Positions 1 to 12,600 of a stretch of 64,000 nucleotides of DNA are shown one piece after another. The stretch's first letter is position 1. Each line of letters opens with the position of its first letter. Position numbers and translations under genes: made by a program. The notes below the pieces were generated by a model, which saw nothing but the letters and a program-made list of their open reading frames with translations, had not been told where the DNA came from and made no database searches. Origin of the DNA: Camarhynchus parvulus (lineage: Eukaryota; Chordata; Aves; Passeriformes; Thraupidae); the NCBI RefSeq assembly GCF_901933205.1, contig NC_044571.1:9277420-9341419 (forward strand), written 5' to 3'.

Positions 1-490
1 TCTGCTTTTGCATTTTTTATTTCTCAACATTTGTCTTCTAGTATTGTTTACTATGTCATACTATTTCCTTGTCAATAGGCTTTCTGAAACACTTGTCCAA
101 CCAATACGTTTGTTATTTCAATTTAACCCTAGAATTGAGTTTTTCAGTTATTATTTAGTAGGAGTTACCAAAATAAAATTTGAGCTCTAAGATGGTAATG
201 ATCTGTGATTTCACTTGTTTTTCTCAGATAGTGAAATAATCTGAGAATCATGTTTAAAAAAGAGAATTCAAGACATTGACATGAAATTGATTTAAAATTT
301 GGTTAATTAGCCATGTGCTGTGTAACTATGTGATTGCCATTTTCTGTGTTATGTCATTCTATTTGTTATATGTGAAAATGTGTGTGTAGGAATAAAAACA
401 AACACAAAAGGGAAAGCAGAACAAACTTCTGAATATCAAAATATTCAATTATCAAATATCAAAATATTCAATATTTTGAATTTTTTTTAG
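1..490 (+). other. CFAP47: CFAP47 intron (3' part)
   Basis: AT-rich intron upstream of the first exon seen. Holds a short imperfect repeat of 'atcaaaatattcaa' around 436-470 just before the acceptor. No exon supported. Confidence 0.75.
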
Positions 491-645
491 GGGACAGATC
501 TTCAGGGGAGTACAGATGCTGTTTTACATGACTTAAGCCTGAAAACTAAAGATGTAGATGTTTCCACCTTGATCTTGTGTGCTCCCAATCAAGGAACTTT
601 AGAGCCTTATGAAAAATCTTTGATTACAGTCTGCTTTAGTCCAGA
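491..645 (+). CDS. CFAP47: CFAP47 exon 1 of window
   Basis: 155 nt, starts in phase 0 after a T-rich acceptor ending TTTAG and ends two bases into a codon before GTGAGT. Encodes GTDLQGSTDAVLHDLSLK and the typical ASH strand region LEPYEKSLITVCFSP, the C-terminal half of a beta-sandwich whose first half must lie upstream of the window. Exon numbering here is local; this is not the first exon of the gene. Confidence 0.85.
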
Positions 646-3600
646 GTGAGTGAGTGATACGAATTAAATGCACACACATTCACAAGCTGGTTGGTCTACA
701 CTGTTTTGCAAGAGCTGTGTTAGAGAAAATTTTGAATTAATTTGTCTGCAAATTATTTCTGAGTTATTTCTTATGTATTTATGTGTGTTAAAATAAGTTT
801 CTTGTTGTGATTCTGCAAATAAGAAAGTAAAACCTGAAGTGTTTCTATGATTTTATGTTTTATAATACCCTAAGTGTATATTTGGACCAAAAATTGGTTA
901 AGATGATTTTGTGAGAATAAGAATTTTATTTGATTTTGCTGCATATTAAGCATCAAGAGAGTAAAACATTTCGGAGAACTGTCATCTCATAAAAAAAATC
1001 CAACCCAAAACAAAAGCCAAAACTAAACATAAAGAAACATTTCTTCTTAGATGAGAAAAAGAAAAAGCAAATGCCCTCTTGCCATTTTCCCTTACTTAAA
1101 TCCAGTACAGGTAGTTATTATGCATGTGATATTAGTTTAGAAAACTGTTGAAGGCTAGAAAAGCTATCAAATTACCAATATAATAAGCACACATATATTG
1201 ATGAGCTTAAATTTGTTATTATTTGCATTTTCTGAAGGGAAGTATAAAGGTAATTTGTTCAAGCTGTTATGACAACAAAGAAGCCAGACTGGATGTCAAA
1301 AACACGTCGTGATTTTTTTGTGGGTTTGGAGGTTTATTTTTTTTTTACCATCTTTTAATTTGAGATTGTGACTCTTCCAGAAAATTTGAAAGAGACTTTG
1401 AAGTGAATGACGCATCACCAGTTCAAGATTATGTCGTGTTTCTGAGATTTGAAACTGCTGGGAAGAGAGGTGGCTCTCTGCAGAACCTCAGTGGTGGTGC
1501 CACAGCAACCACAAGTATGTTAAAAATGGATAGTCACCATCAGAAATGTATATGAGGATGATGAAACTGTGTATCTTGACTTTTTAAACTTAAAAAAAAT
1601 CTTGATTGTCTTAATAGTTTTATGGTAAGCCTGTTTTGTATGTTTGTTTATATCAACACAAATAAATAAACTTGCATCTTGAATGCACTAAAACCTCTTT
1701 GAACAGTGAGTAGAGAGGATTTATGTGTGTCATTAATGAAAACCTATCACTTTATTTTAAATTATAATAATTATAAATGCAAATATTTGAGGGAAATAAA
1801 ACACCCCCAATCATTTGCAAGTCACTAACACTTTTGTAATAGCAAGTTTTGTGCATTTTCAAGTCCATGTTTTTTCATCCTCAACTTTCTTATTGAGGCA
1901 GTGCATTATCTAACAGCTATTAGAAGTAAAGATCTCTGTGTTATGTTTATAAAAACTGCATTATAAAATATACTGGTTTGTAGTATTATTTTGTTTTTGT
2001 GACTATACAACTACAGCATGACTTTCCTGGTAGTGAGATGATGGATGTGAGAGGGATTTTGTTTGTTTGCCTGTTTTTGTGTTTGTCTAATGCAGGCAGT
2101 CATTCTCGTTACGTGGACTTAGCTTTGATGGGTTCTGGGTTTCCTGTGATATTAACTTTTAAGCCAGGAACAGTAATTAATTTTGAGGACTGTTATTTGG
2201 GTGAACAAACACAAGTTGCATGCACAATGAAAAATGAATCTGAGTTCCTTCCAGTAATGTTCAGATTCCGCAAGACTGCTCACTTCAGTGTTTCTCCTGC
2301 AAGAGGAAAAATTAAAACAAAATCTGAAAAGGTAACTCCCTCTTTCTCTTTGGTTATGTAACTGTGCAGATTATTTTACAGTGGTTAGCAGTGGAATTTT
2401 TTGAAAGTAAACTAGAGGAATTTCTTTTCAGTAGCAATGGCTTTTAATATCAGCCAAATACATTGTTTTTATAGTCCCTTAATTTTCTTTCCCTACTCCA
2501 GGAAGCAACAAATATAATTTTAAATTAGGAAAAAAGATTGGAGCACTAAGGCAACTTTATAAGGGTTTTTCCATCTGTATTTTTTTTTAATTTTGCTGAT
2601 TTGAGAAGATTGATTTATATGCAAATATTTTTGAAGAATACTTTTAATTTGTTTCAGTGAATCACAAATTCTCAAGAAAGATAATTTTTTTAATGGAAGA
2701 AACTTGGCAAACAGTAAGTCAAATATGTAAACATTTACAATGTCTCCAACCAGTAAGTCAGGGCACAAGATTTCTCTCAGAAGTGAAAAATGAGTTTTGA
2801 TGTGTCACATTTTTATGTTTCCTTATATTGCTAATTTTAATGTGCTTCTTGGCATATTCTGCAAGCCCTGTTTTGAATGCCTGTCTTAGAGGTAAGTGTG
2901 GAGAGAAGTGACTCAGAGACTCAATCATATAGAGAATTACACAAAACTTCGCTCTTTATTGTCTCATATGTCTCATAATGAGTTTTCTTTTCCAGGAAGT
3001 GAGGATTTCATTTTCTCCACATCAAATAGGAAAATTTGAGATGAAGCAAATTATTGATATCATTGGTACAGGAGTAGATAAAAATAATGTAGATGTTTTG
3101 AAGACAAAACCTTTTCATCAAATATATTTGACCTTACATGGTGTGTGCAAATCTAAACGAACAAGCGTTGTATTCACAATTAATCCTGGTAAGATGCTAA
3201 AAACGTAAGTGACAAGTGATAAAATCTTTTAAAAGCATATTTTTAGCCTTTTAAAAGTGATTTTTTTACTATTTTTAGTTTGCTTGTGAAAAGTAATATC
3301 TCATTGAGACTGGAGGGAATGCTCAGTTGTATAACATATATCCAATAAGACTGCAAAACAAAAGCTAAAATAATGGTACAAATGGTGTCAAAAATTGAAC
3401 TATTAAAGCATAAGTTTCATCATATGATATTCTGACATTTATAAGGTTCAGTTTTTGCAAGCAATGCCAAGCTACAGTGTTAGATGTTTCAGGAGTGAAT
3501 GGAGAGATATGTAAAGCACAGGAAGAACTAGGAAAGATAACAGAATATTTTTCATTGATTCAAAGTTACTGCTGCCAGATGAACTTGCCAGTTCATACAG

Positions 3601-6600
3601 CCTGCTACAGCTCCTGTGTCCACTGACTCTTCCCATCCAGTGAAGCCTGTGCCAGCATGAAGAGTCTTTCAGGATATCCAATAATTAGTCTATGATTTGT
3701 TCTTCGTGTTCCAAATGTTTTCCACAAACAGCCGCTTTGCAGTAGATTTGACTAAGCTGTCACTGGATTATAAACCTGTCATGGCAAACATTATTTTTTT
3801 CTAACCTCAAATGTGCTGCAGCCTCTGCAGCACCAGTGCAATCTCCTAACCTGTGCACTGGTGCACTGGTGGCTGTGTGTAGATCAGGAAGGGAACTTGA
3901 ATTCTCTTTAGCTGCTGCCAGCTTGAGATACAGTCCCTAATAAGAAACGTTTTTTCCATTGTGGGGGAGAAAAAAGTGAAAGTTACTGGAAATCATGGTA
4001 AAATGCTGTTCTGCCTACAAGTGCTGGAATAAACAGTGGGCATTCCTGGTACTTTCTGGAAGGTGTTTCCGATCCGTGGCTATCAACCATGGTTTGATGA
4101 GAAACTGAAGTTTGGCAATATCCTTGTTTATTTTTGAAATCCAGAGCTCCTTTAGTTTTCCTGCTTCAGAAACCCAGTTAGAAGAAGTGGGTTTTTTTGG
4201 ATCAAAGACTTAATGTGGTATTCAAGTTTTTCAGGCTTTCTACATGCTCTTGTCTACCATTTGCTCTATTAATGTTCTGTTCTGATCCATTTTTATAAAC
4301 CATCCAGGTTTATAAAAACTTTACGAGGGGTATCTACGTTTTGCTTTTAGGCTTCATTGAAGTGTGGAGAAAAAATGATTTTGTTTTTAGATCCTTTTCT
4401 AGATGGTTCTATATCTTCCTGTTACCTTCTCCCAGTGTCTGTGAATGAGTATGTGTAGTTGTGTCTCTGTATTCAGGTGAAGGCAGGGGAGAGACAGAAA
4501 TGAAGCTTCTTGCAAACTGTGCCTTTCTGGCCAGTGAAAGTTGTAATAACTCCTATGGATTAGAAGATGGAAAGTAGTTTTTGATTTTTTGTTGATGGAT
4601 TAAAGTAAGGCTGAAGTGGGTAAAAAATATGTTTCATGATAATTTTTTTTTTTTTTGCAGGTGAGGGAGGAAAGGGCAGTTGAAGTTTGACCTTATTTCT
4701 GCCATAATTTTCGCTTTAATGTTAATTTATATGTGCTTTTTTAAAACTAGATAGAAAGAAATCTGAGCTGTCTTTTTAGTAGTTCTAGCTTGGGAGGTTT
4801 TGTCAGAATTCATGCCTCTGTTTGCAATTCTTAAGACAAGGTTTGGGACGCTGGGATTGGTGTTGTGGAGGCAGCTCTGAGTGTCTGATGATGTGTCTCT
4901 GCAAGACATAGCATCACAGCTGGACACAGCTGGTTTGAGCTCTGGCTTTTGTTTCTGTGATCCGGGTCAAGGTAGCAGTTGGCTCTTGGCATGATGTGAA
5001 TGGCTTCTTCCCGCTTTTCTGAGGAAAACACTATGGGATGGGTGACTGACTGTCGTGCTGCTGGGTAGACCATTGTAAATTAGATGTATTTTCCAAGACT
5101 TTGAATTTTGTTTAGAAAATAATAGTTCAAGTTTGTTTTATTTGAATTTTAAGGTCTAACACCCTTGATTTCCAATGAAACTGGACAGTTTGTAGTTCGT
5201 GGCAGAGGACAGCTCGGTGATACAGCACCTGTGGCAATCCTTAAATCAATCCAAACACAAATCCATACTCACCGGAAAAACAGGAATCGTGAGGATGATG
5301 CACTTACAGCTTTTCCTAATGACCGTGCAGCCAGCCTTAGGCCTAGTGAATGGAATAAAAAGTACAGGTAAAAATTATGTGAATCTAATATTTAAACCCA
5401 CACATTTATATATATCATATAGCAGATCAAGATTGGTTACTCATATGACAGTTCACTGGGCTTTTCTCAGGCTGAAAGTACTTTAAAATTCATTGTGTTA
5501 TTGAGTCTCTTGCACATAAATTTATTGAGTTTTCTTATGTGAAACTACAAATGTAGCTATTACACTTGCAATATTTCATTTTTATGGTTGCCTTTACAAA
5601 GTCAAATATTAATAATCAGCTGGGATAAAAAGAATGTTTGAAATGAAATACATATATATCAAAATCAATTATGTTTTCATTCTAACAAGACCCAGTATCA
5701 TTATACATGTGTAATGAAACTACAATTCTCTTGAAATATTTAGGACTATTTTCACAAAGACTGAGAGATATAATTATGTAGACCCAGAATTTGCTTATAC
5801 TGACTCTGAACGACTGTTAAGAGAAGAAAATAAGAAACACTATGTACGCTTCATTTCCCATTTGAGACAGCGTCGTTTATAGAGAGAGGCTGCTAGGTAA
5901 GGCTTGGTTTAAAGGGTAAATAAATACTTTAGGCTTATACACAAAATATGTGAATATATGTGCAGAATTAACTTCATGGCATTGATCATACGCCTAAATT
6001 TGTCCCATGACAATATGCTTATGATATTGGGACTTGCATTTATAATGCATTCAAAACCTGGTGTTTTCAAGTATTTAGACACATAGAGATCACTTCCTGG
6101 GTGAAATGTAGGGATAGAGGCAAGGCACTTGAAATTAAGCTTAAAGTGAAGGTAAATTAAAGTGTCAAGTTTTGAGAATACTTGGTTATGGTTAATAGGA
6201 AAAAACATAACATTGATTGTTTTGGATTCTCTTTATATAATAAATATGTATTTCCAACTAGGATTTCTAGCTCACCCCAAGTGACAGATTCAATATATGA
6301 ATTATTATAATTGTGTGTACTGAAGCAGATGTAATCCTTTAATCTGACTGGTCCTCTAGATTTATCTTACAATAAAAACCAAAATAATAGAAGTATTTTC
6401 AAGGTATTTTTGTGCTTGAGGGTTTTTAAAATAATGAAATATTCCTACTTAAAATATTAATTGTTTTGTTTAAAAATATTAAATAATTTAATGTTTAGAT
6501 CATGGAGTGCTCAAACTTTTAGATTCTTTTTTTTTCCTTCCCTGTAGGCGGTTTTATATTTATAACAATCCTGTGAGCTTAGGCATTAAACCAGCTGAAG

Positions 6601-9600
6601 GTCTTAAGTCACCAAACATCTCAATCACAGATTTTCCCATGGAGAAGCCACAGCCTGAAATGCCTCCTTTAGATGACAATTGCATGTTAACTAGTCGAAA
6701 ATTGGCAGAAATTGTTTCTAAATCTACAAACAAAGGAGTAAGTTAAATGCTTGAGTAGTATGTGAGCATAATGTGCTTTTCATAGAAGAAATAATAAGAA
6801 TTTTGTTCCTGCTCTGAGGAAGTGTCTTGTGCCTATCACAGGTTTGGAGCTGGCTTAGTCCTATGCCATCTTCTGCCCAGGAGAAGGAAGATTGTAGTCT
6901 AACTTTGACACACAAACAGCTTCATCAAATATTCATTGGTAAGATTTTTAATTTGGTTGCTAAATGCATATAGTTGTTATAAAAGCACTTATGCATAGTA
7001 ACACATTTTATGATTATAATTGTTCACCCTAAACAGAAAACAGTTTAATTTGGTAGGCAGCTTATATCCTACAGTAGTATTTCACTAAAGCTTTGTAATT
7101 CTCAGCAAATACTGAGATATGATTAGGTATCAACACGGAAAAGAAGAATTTCCTTTGAAGGCTGCTCATATCAGAACCTCTTACAGAGAAATCACCACAG
7201 CATAGTGTGAGAGCTGCTCATCCCCTTAGGCCTTGTTAATGGGTAGTACCTGGACCAGCATTAATATCAGCAAGATTCATGGAAGTGCTCCGAATATTTC
7301 TGGGAATTAACAGTGAAGATTGATGCACACAAAAACTAAAACTTCAGGATTCTCCATCAAAATAATTTCAGGATAATGTTCTGTGATGGGGAGTAACACC
7401 TTCTAAAACTTCTTAGTGACTTATTAACAACATCTGTTACTGCTACAGGTCCATTTTTAAGTCAGCTTTTCTTCAGTAAAATTTTTTTGCAGCAAAAAGA
7501 GAATTTTCAGTACTTCCTGGGCTTTTTTTAATTTTCAGTCAGGCCAGAACTTGAATAGTGTAGCTGTGTAAACTGATACACTTGGGGAAAGGAAGAACAA
7601 GATAAACATCATAATACAAAAAGTACTGAGAGTTTTGTAAGAGGTTTTATTAGTGCCGTGAGCACTCAAGTTAATTGACCAGCTTAAAAACTGGTGATAG
7701 CAGTAAACTAGGTAGTGAAGTAATTCTGTGACCATCACATGACATGAATTATCAAATGGTTGCCACATCAGGGAGCAAACCAACAGGTTGCATCCATAAA
7801 CTTTCAGTGAATTGGTAACAATTTGTACTTTTAAATATCTGCTTAACAAAAAGAAGTATCTATGGTTATTAATAGTCCTGTTAGTAGCGAGCACACTGAT
7901 TTCCTCTTTTACCAGTTGACTAAACCAAGCAGAATTAAAAAATAAATGTTGCTGGCTTTTGGCTTGTACTGCTGAAAACACTCACAGAACATGGATGATA
8001 TTTACTTCCACATTTTAGTGATAATTTGTTCCACCACAAGATTTTTGTAGTTGTCTAAATTTGTAATTTGAAGAACTATAATGTTTGGTCGTAGCATTTA
8101 GTAGTTATGTTTCCTTACATTAGCTTTTACCTTTTAATGTTGAGGATCTTATTTCTTATATAATTCAGGTCCTTCTACTATAGATTTTGGTGATGTTTGT
8201 GTGTATTCTACAACAACCAAAGAGCTGCACATCATCAATAATTTGTCAGTTCATATTTGGATACAAATTGAGATTGGAGTTGCAGAATTGCAGGAGACAT
8301 CTCCATTGTCTCAGGTGGTGCCTCCTCTCACAAAAACCCATATTCCAGTTGTGTTTGAGACAATCAATGCTGGAATGTTTAAAAAGTAAGGCTTTTTATA
8401 TTTGTCTTGATTTCCATATTTTCTTGGCAATAGTAATTTGTTTTTAAAAAATCACCTGGCTGATTTTAAAGTGTAGTCATGATAATTCTTAATGGTGTAC
8501 ACTCATCTATGGTGATGTTGCAATAATCAATGCAGTTTTATGTTGCAAAGTTTTCCTAGTAGAATACTGTTCATTGTTTTTGATTTTACAGAACAAACAA
8601 AAGTCTGTCCTGTGAAAAGCCTTCCATAGGTAGAGGTGCATCGGGGAAAAAAAGTTGGTTATTATGGTGTATTTGCTAAGAGAAATTTTTATGGAAAATA
8701 CTGTTGTCTTTCCAGCCTAGAATTCCATCACTTGCATCCATGCTCAGGTCTTTTGATACAGATCATGGGAAAATGTATAAAATAACTGTTCTCTAGTCTG
8801 CTGGTATGAATTCTATGTTTTCTAATGTTAAAATGACTGTGTGAGACTGATCATTCTTCAGGATGATCTTCACTTCTGACATGATTTAAGTAGTATGCAA
8901 AACAACTGCAAACTTTTCTCGTCAGTCTTGTGTCCACACTAAATTGCTAAGTATTTTCTTGCTAGTGGTTATATTTCAGGTAAATTTTACTCTGAATGTA
9001 ACAGAGCAAATGCATAAAAATATTGAGAGAGAAATATTTTTGTGTTACAGCTCTTTCAGTTACAAAATAAACAACAAACACATTGGACATGTGCTGGTAG
9101 TTGCACATGCAAGGCCTATTGAACTTCAGCTGTCTAGAAGGGAAGTGATTTTGAGTCCTGTTTCTGGCTGCCTAGCAGGGACAGAGTTTAGAAGAACTGT
9201 GAGGGTATGCAATCCCAGGAACCAACCTGCTGGCTTTATTTGGAGACCTGTAGCTGGAGATACAAAATCTGCATTTACTATACAGCCAACCAGAGGTATG
9301 CTATGCAAATACAGTGTGTGTATGTATCTTATGTGTCAACAGTATTAAATAAGACTAACATTTAGCTGATGCTACAAACTATATTTTTAGATTTTTGTCA
9401 ATATCAGTGTGTCACAAAAGCAGTGTCAGGTCACAGCTTAGCACCACAGCAGCATTCTCTGTGTAAAGCCTGTCCTGAATGCACGCTCAGTCCAGCTCCC
9501 TGCCTCCATGCCCAGCCAGCAGTGCTTGCGTAAACATTTTTCTCAGCACAGATTGCTGACATTTCAAGAGTGGGGCAGCAACATCATACAGCTCATCAGG

Positions 9601-12600
9601 ATAGGAAATTTTCCAAAAGCACTGAATGAAGCTGCTAAAAAGTTGATGAAGGTTGAGTAACATAAATGGCATTCAGTCTGGAATTAGTCTGCATTTGCAT
9701 CATGGATCAGTATTTGTTAGATGTGTGTATAGCTTTTACCTTCTCTTTGAAAAATAATATTCTGCAGGAGTATGTTGGAGCTCCATTTTTAAAGAACAAA
9801 CTGCTAACTGTATTGGAATAGTGTGCTCTGATTCTTGAGAAAAGATATTTCTGCTAATACAAATTCAGACTCAGTTGCAAGCAAAAAAGTGCATATGGTC
9901 TTTCCCCAGGTTGCTATTCTGCAAGAAAGATAGTCTGTTCTTTTATTCTTCTTTTCAATGTTGACTATTAGAGTAATTCATGGCTAAAAATACCAGCAAA
10001 CTTTGAGTGTTTTACTGCAGGTTACTAATAAATAGATTATGCAATGCTCATGAGAATCCAAGACCTAATTTTGCTTAATTCATCAGACTGTTCAACACCT
10101 AAGAAATGTATGCTTACATTCAGTAATAGATAGTCATTTCACTTTTATGTGCCTATGTTATTTCTAATTCTACAATGTAATTTGACAGTTGTCCATGTGT
10201 ATGCTATAACATCTCAATTATGTACATATATTTAGGGTTTGTGGAGCCCTATAGTGATGTGGAGTGTGAAGTTGTTTGGCATCCAGGGTTCAGCACTCCA
10301 GAAACAGGACAATTCACCTTGTATGCGCGCAAAGGAAATTCAGTTAACTTGAAATGTTCTGCAAAGGTAACAATTCATGGGACAGCTTTAGAGAGGAAAA
10401 ATGTGTGGATTTCTTTAAACAAGTAATACCTTTAAATATCTCTATCATAAGCTATTTTTTATTTGACTATTTTAATTTCATATAGCTTTTACTTAACATG
10501 TTTAACTCAAGAGTATGCTCCAAAGACATGATGGAAAAGGCAAGGCAAAGACAATTTACCTTTTCTTTGCTTTTGATGATGTTCTACCTTTGGCATCACA
10601 GCTTAGTGGTCCTTATAGATTACGGTCTAGTTATTTTGCTTGCCTAGTATGACTAAACAAATGTCGAGAGGTGATACAGCAGTTTTTTAATATATATTTA
10701 TATTATTTATTAAAGGAATAAAAATCTAGGTCTGCGTGGGAAGGTATGTTTCAGAGTTTCAAGGTAACAACAGACTCCTAATTTAATTTTGTGTTGTTAT
10801 TTGAAGATGATATTTGAGAAGCAATGTTCTGGGTAGTCTTCTAAACAGTGACATTCAGCTTTGGTTAGTTATTTGTTGTCTTACACTGCATACCAGGGAG
10901 TATAAAGAATAAAGAGTTTTTCTTTTTTTTTTTTTTTCACTCTACTACTGGCTACATGTTCTAGAACTTTTACTGGCAGCCAAGAAAACTTTTCCCTTTC
11001 TTTTGATGAGCCCATTTTCATTTTTGGCTGTTTTTCCTCAGTATCTATTTTTCTTTTCTTCCTCTTCTTTTGAAGTCTTGGAAGTTTGCCACGTGTAAAC
11101 CAGGATGTGTGTAAATTAGAATATTTGCAATTCTACTGCTATTAATATCTCTGAAATATCTGGTCCTGATCACACATTTGGAGTTAATGAAGTTTGTGCT
11201 GTTAAAAGAAAATATTTTTATTGGTCTTGAAATTAGTCCAGAAATGTCTGTAGGGTTGAGTCTGTTCAATTTGAATATAGATAAGTTTAGTACATTGAGT
11301 AAATCTTCTCTCACACTTAAGGTGTGTTTTCCTATTTGGATACTTCCAATTTATGTGTTTGCACAACTATATTAGCTCATAATGTGATAAAAAAATTAGG
11401 CTGAATTATTTATTTGTACTTAGGAATATGTTTTATGGTTTGCTTGTTTTATCTGTCTCTTTTTTTTTTAATAGTTTGGTAATACTAGAGTTCAGTTTGT
11501 GGCTCCAAGTATCTCCTTTGCTCACAGTCCAATTGGTTTCACTACTTGTAAGACAGCCACTATTCTAAACACAGGATACAACCATGCATACTTCCAAGTA
11601 AGAGAAAATGATTTCTAGCACATTTAATTCCTTGGGTTGGGGAGCAGAAGGGAATTAATTTTACCAGATCATGTTATGGTTTTTGTGTTTTCAGTTACTA
11701 AATATGAACCTATTAAGGTTTTTGTGACATTTTCCTGCAGAAACAAGATTGATGTAAATAAGAATTCTATCCCTCTGTCAAATTTGGGCTGGTGCGTAGA
11801 TGGGACAAAGACAAACAAAGTGGTGATGGCTTAAATGATTCTGGCAGTTTCCTGAGAGCCAGGGGTGAGGGTAGAGCCCCATACTGGGGTACCCTATGGA
11901 AAAGCATTTATTGGATGTTTCCCTGCATTGAGAGACAGAGCAAACTGGCTGCTCATCCTACCCTTGCTGCCCAGTCAGGGCATGCAGGGATCCAGGGCAG
12001 TCACAGCACATGGGTGACTTTGCTAAACCAACATCCACGGGCAAGAGAGGCTCTGCAATGAATTGAAGAAGGGATAAGATGGATGCCAGAGTGGGTAAAG
12101 ACATAATACACAAATTAGTAGGAAACCTAACCTCATTTAGTTTTGCTGGTCACAGAATAATTGCTGCATTTAGTGAAGGAAAATAATTTTCATTAAAATC
12201 CTCAGAGTTCTTGTTACTGCATTATTAGAGTACTGAGAAACACATTTAATTTATTTTGATTTGTACCAGATTTCTCTTTTATCAGCTGAGCATTAAATAA
12301 CAAGTAGTACCACAGTGTTGGAGGCTGGGCCTGGAAGAATAAAATCAGCACAGCCAGTAACACAAGCAAACATACCCAGCCTTTTTAGCTTCCAGAATTA
12401 CTCTTAAGCCAAGACATAGCTGGTTGGTTTTGGTCACTATCACTTGTGTAGCTATACTTTAAAAAGCTATCTGTTAGGAGTGCATTAAAAGAGAAGAAAT
12501 TCCTTTTTGTCTTTTCCTAACTGTGGGTAAACTGAGTATTTATTTCTAATATTATCACTGAGCTATACAGAATTGGGGTTCTGTGTCCTGTCTTACTGTG

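Larger units (their letters stand above)
646..2995 (+). other. CFAP47: CFAP47 introns 1-3 of window (646-1380, 1515-2095, 2332-2995)
   Basis: Three short introns of 735, 581 and 664 nt around exons 2 and 3. AT-rich single-copy-looking sequence; I see no repeat, RNA gene or further exon. Confidence 0.8.
5368..6841 (+). other. CFAP47: CFAP47 introns 5-7 of window (5368-5743, 5897-6547, 6738-6841)
   Basis: Introns of 376, 651 and 104 nt around exons 6 and 7. AT-rich; no repeat recognised. The 104-nt intron has a strong GTAAGT donor and CACAG acceptor and reads into a stop within three codons if retained. Confidence 0.78.

Noticed and set aside
8..190. 60-codon open frame, with an AATAG acceptor-like site at about 79
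   Set aside because: No good donor, no ASH-like peptide, and the frame ends in a stop; treated as intron.
7535..7981. 148-codon minus-strand frame in intron 8
   Set aside because: No recognisable domain and no splice or regulatory context; AT-rich chance frame.
8385..8980. Apparent frameshift between exons 9 and 10
   Set aside because: Caused by choosing the wrong acceptor; using 9050 restores frame and gives a proper ASH strand.
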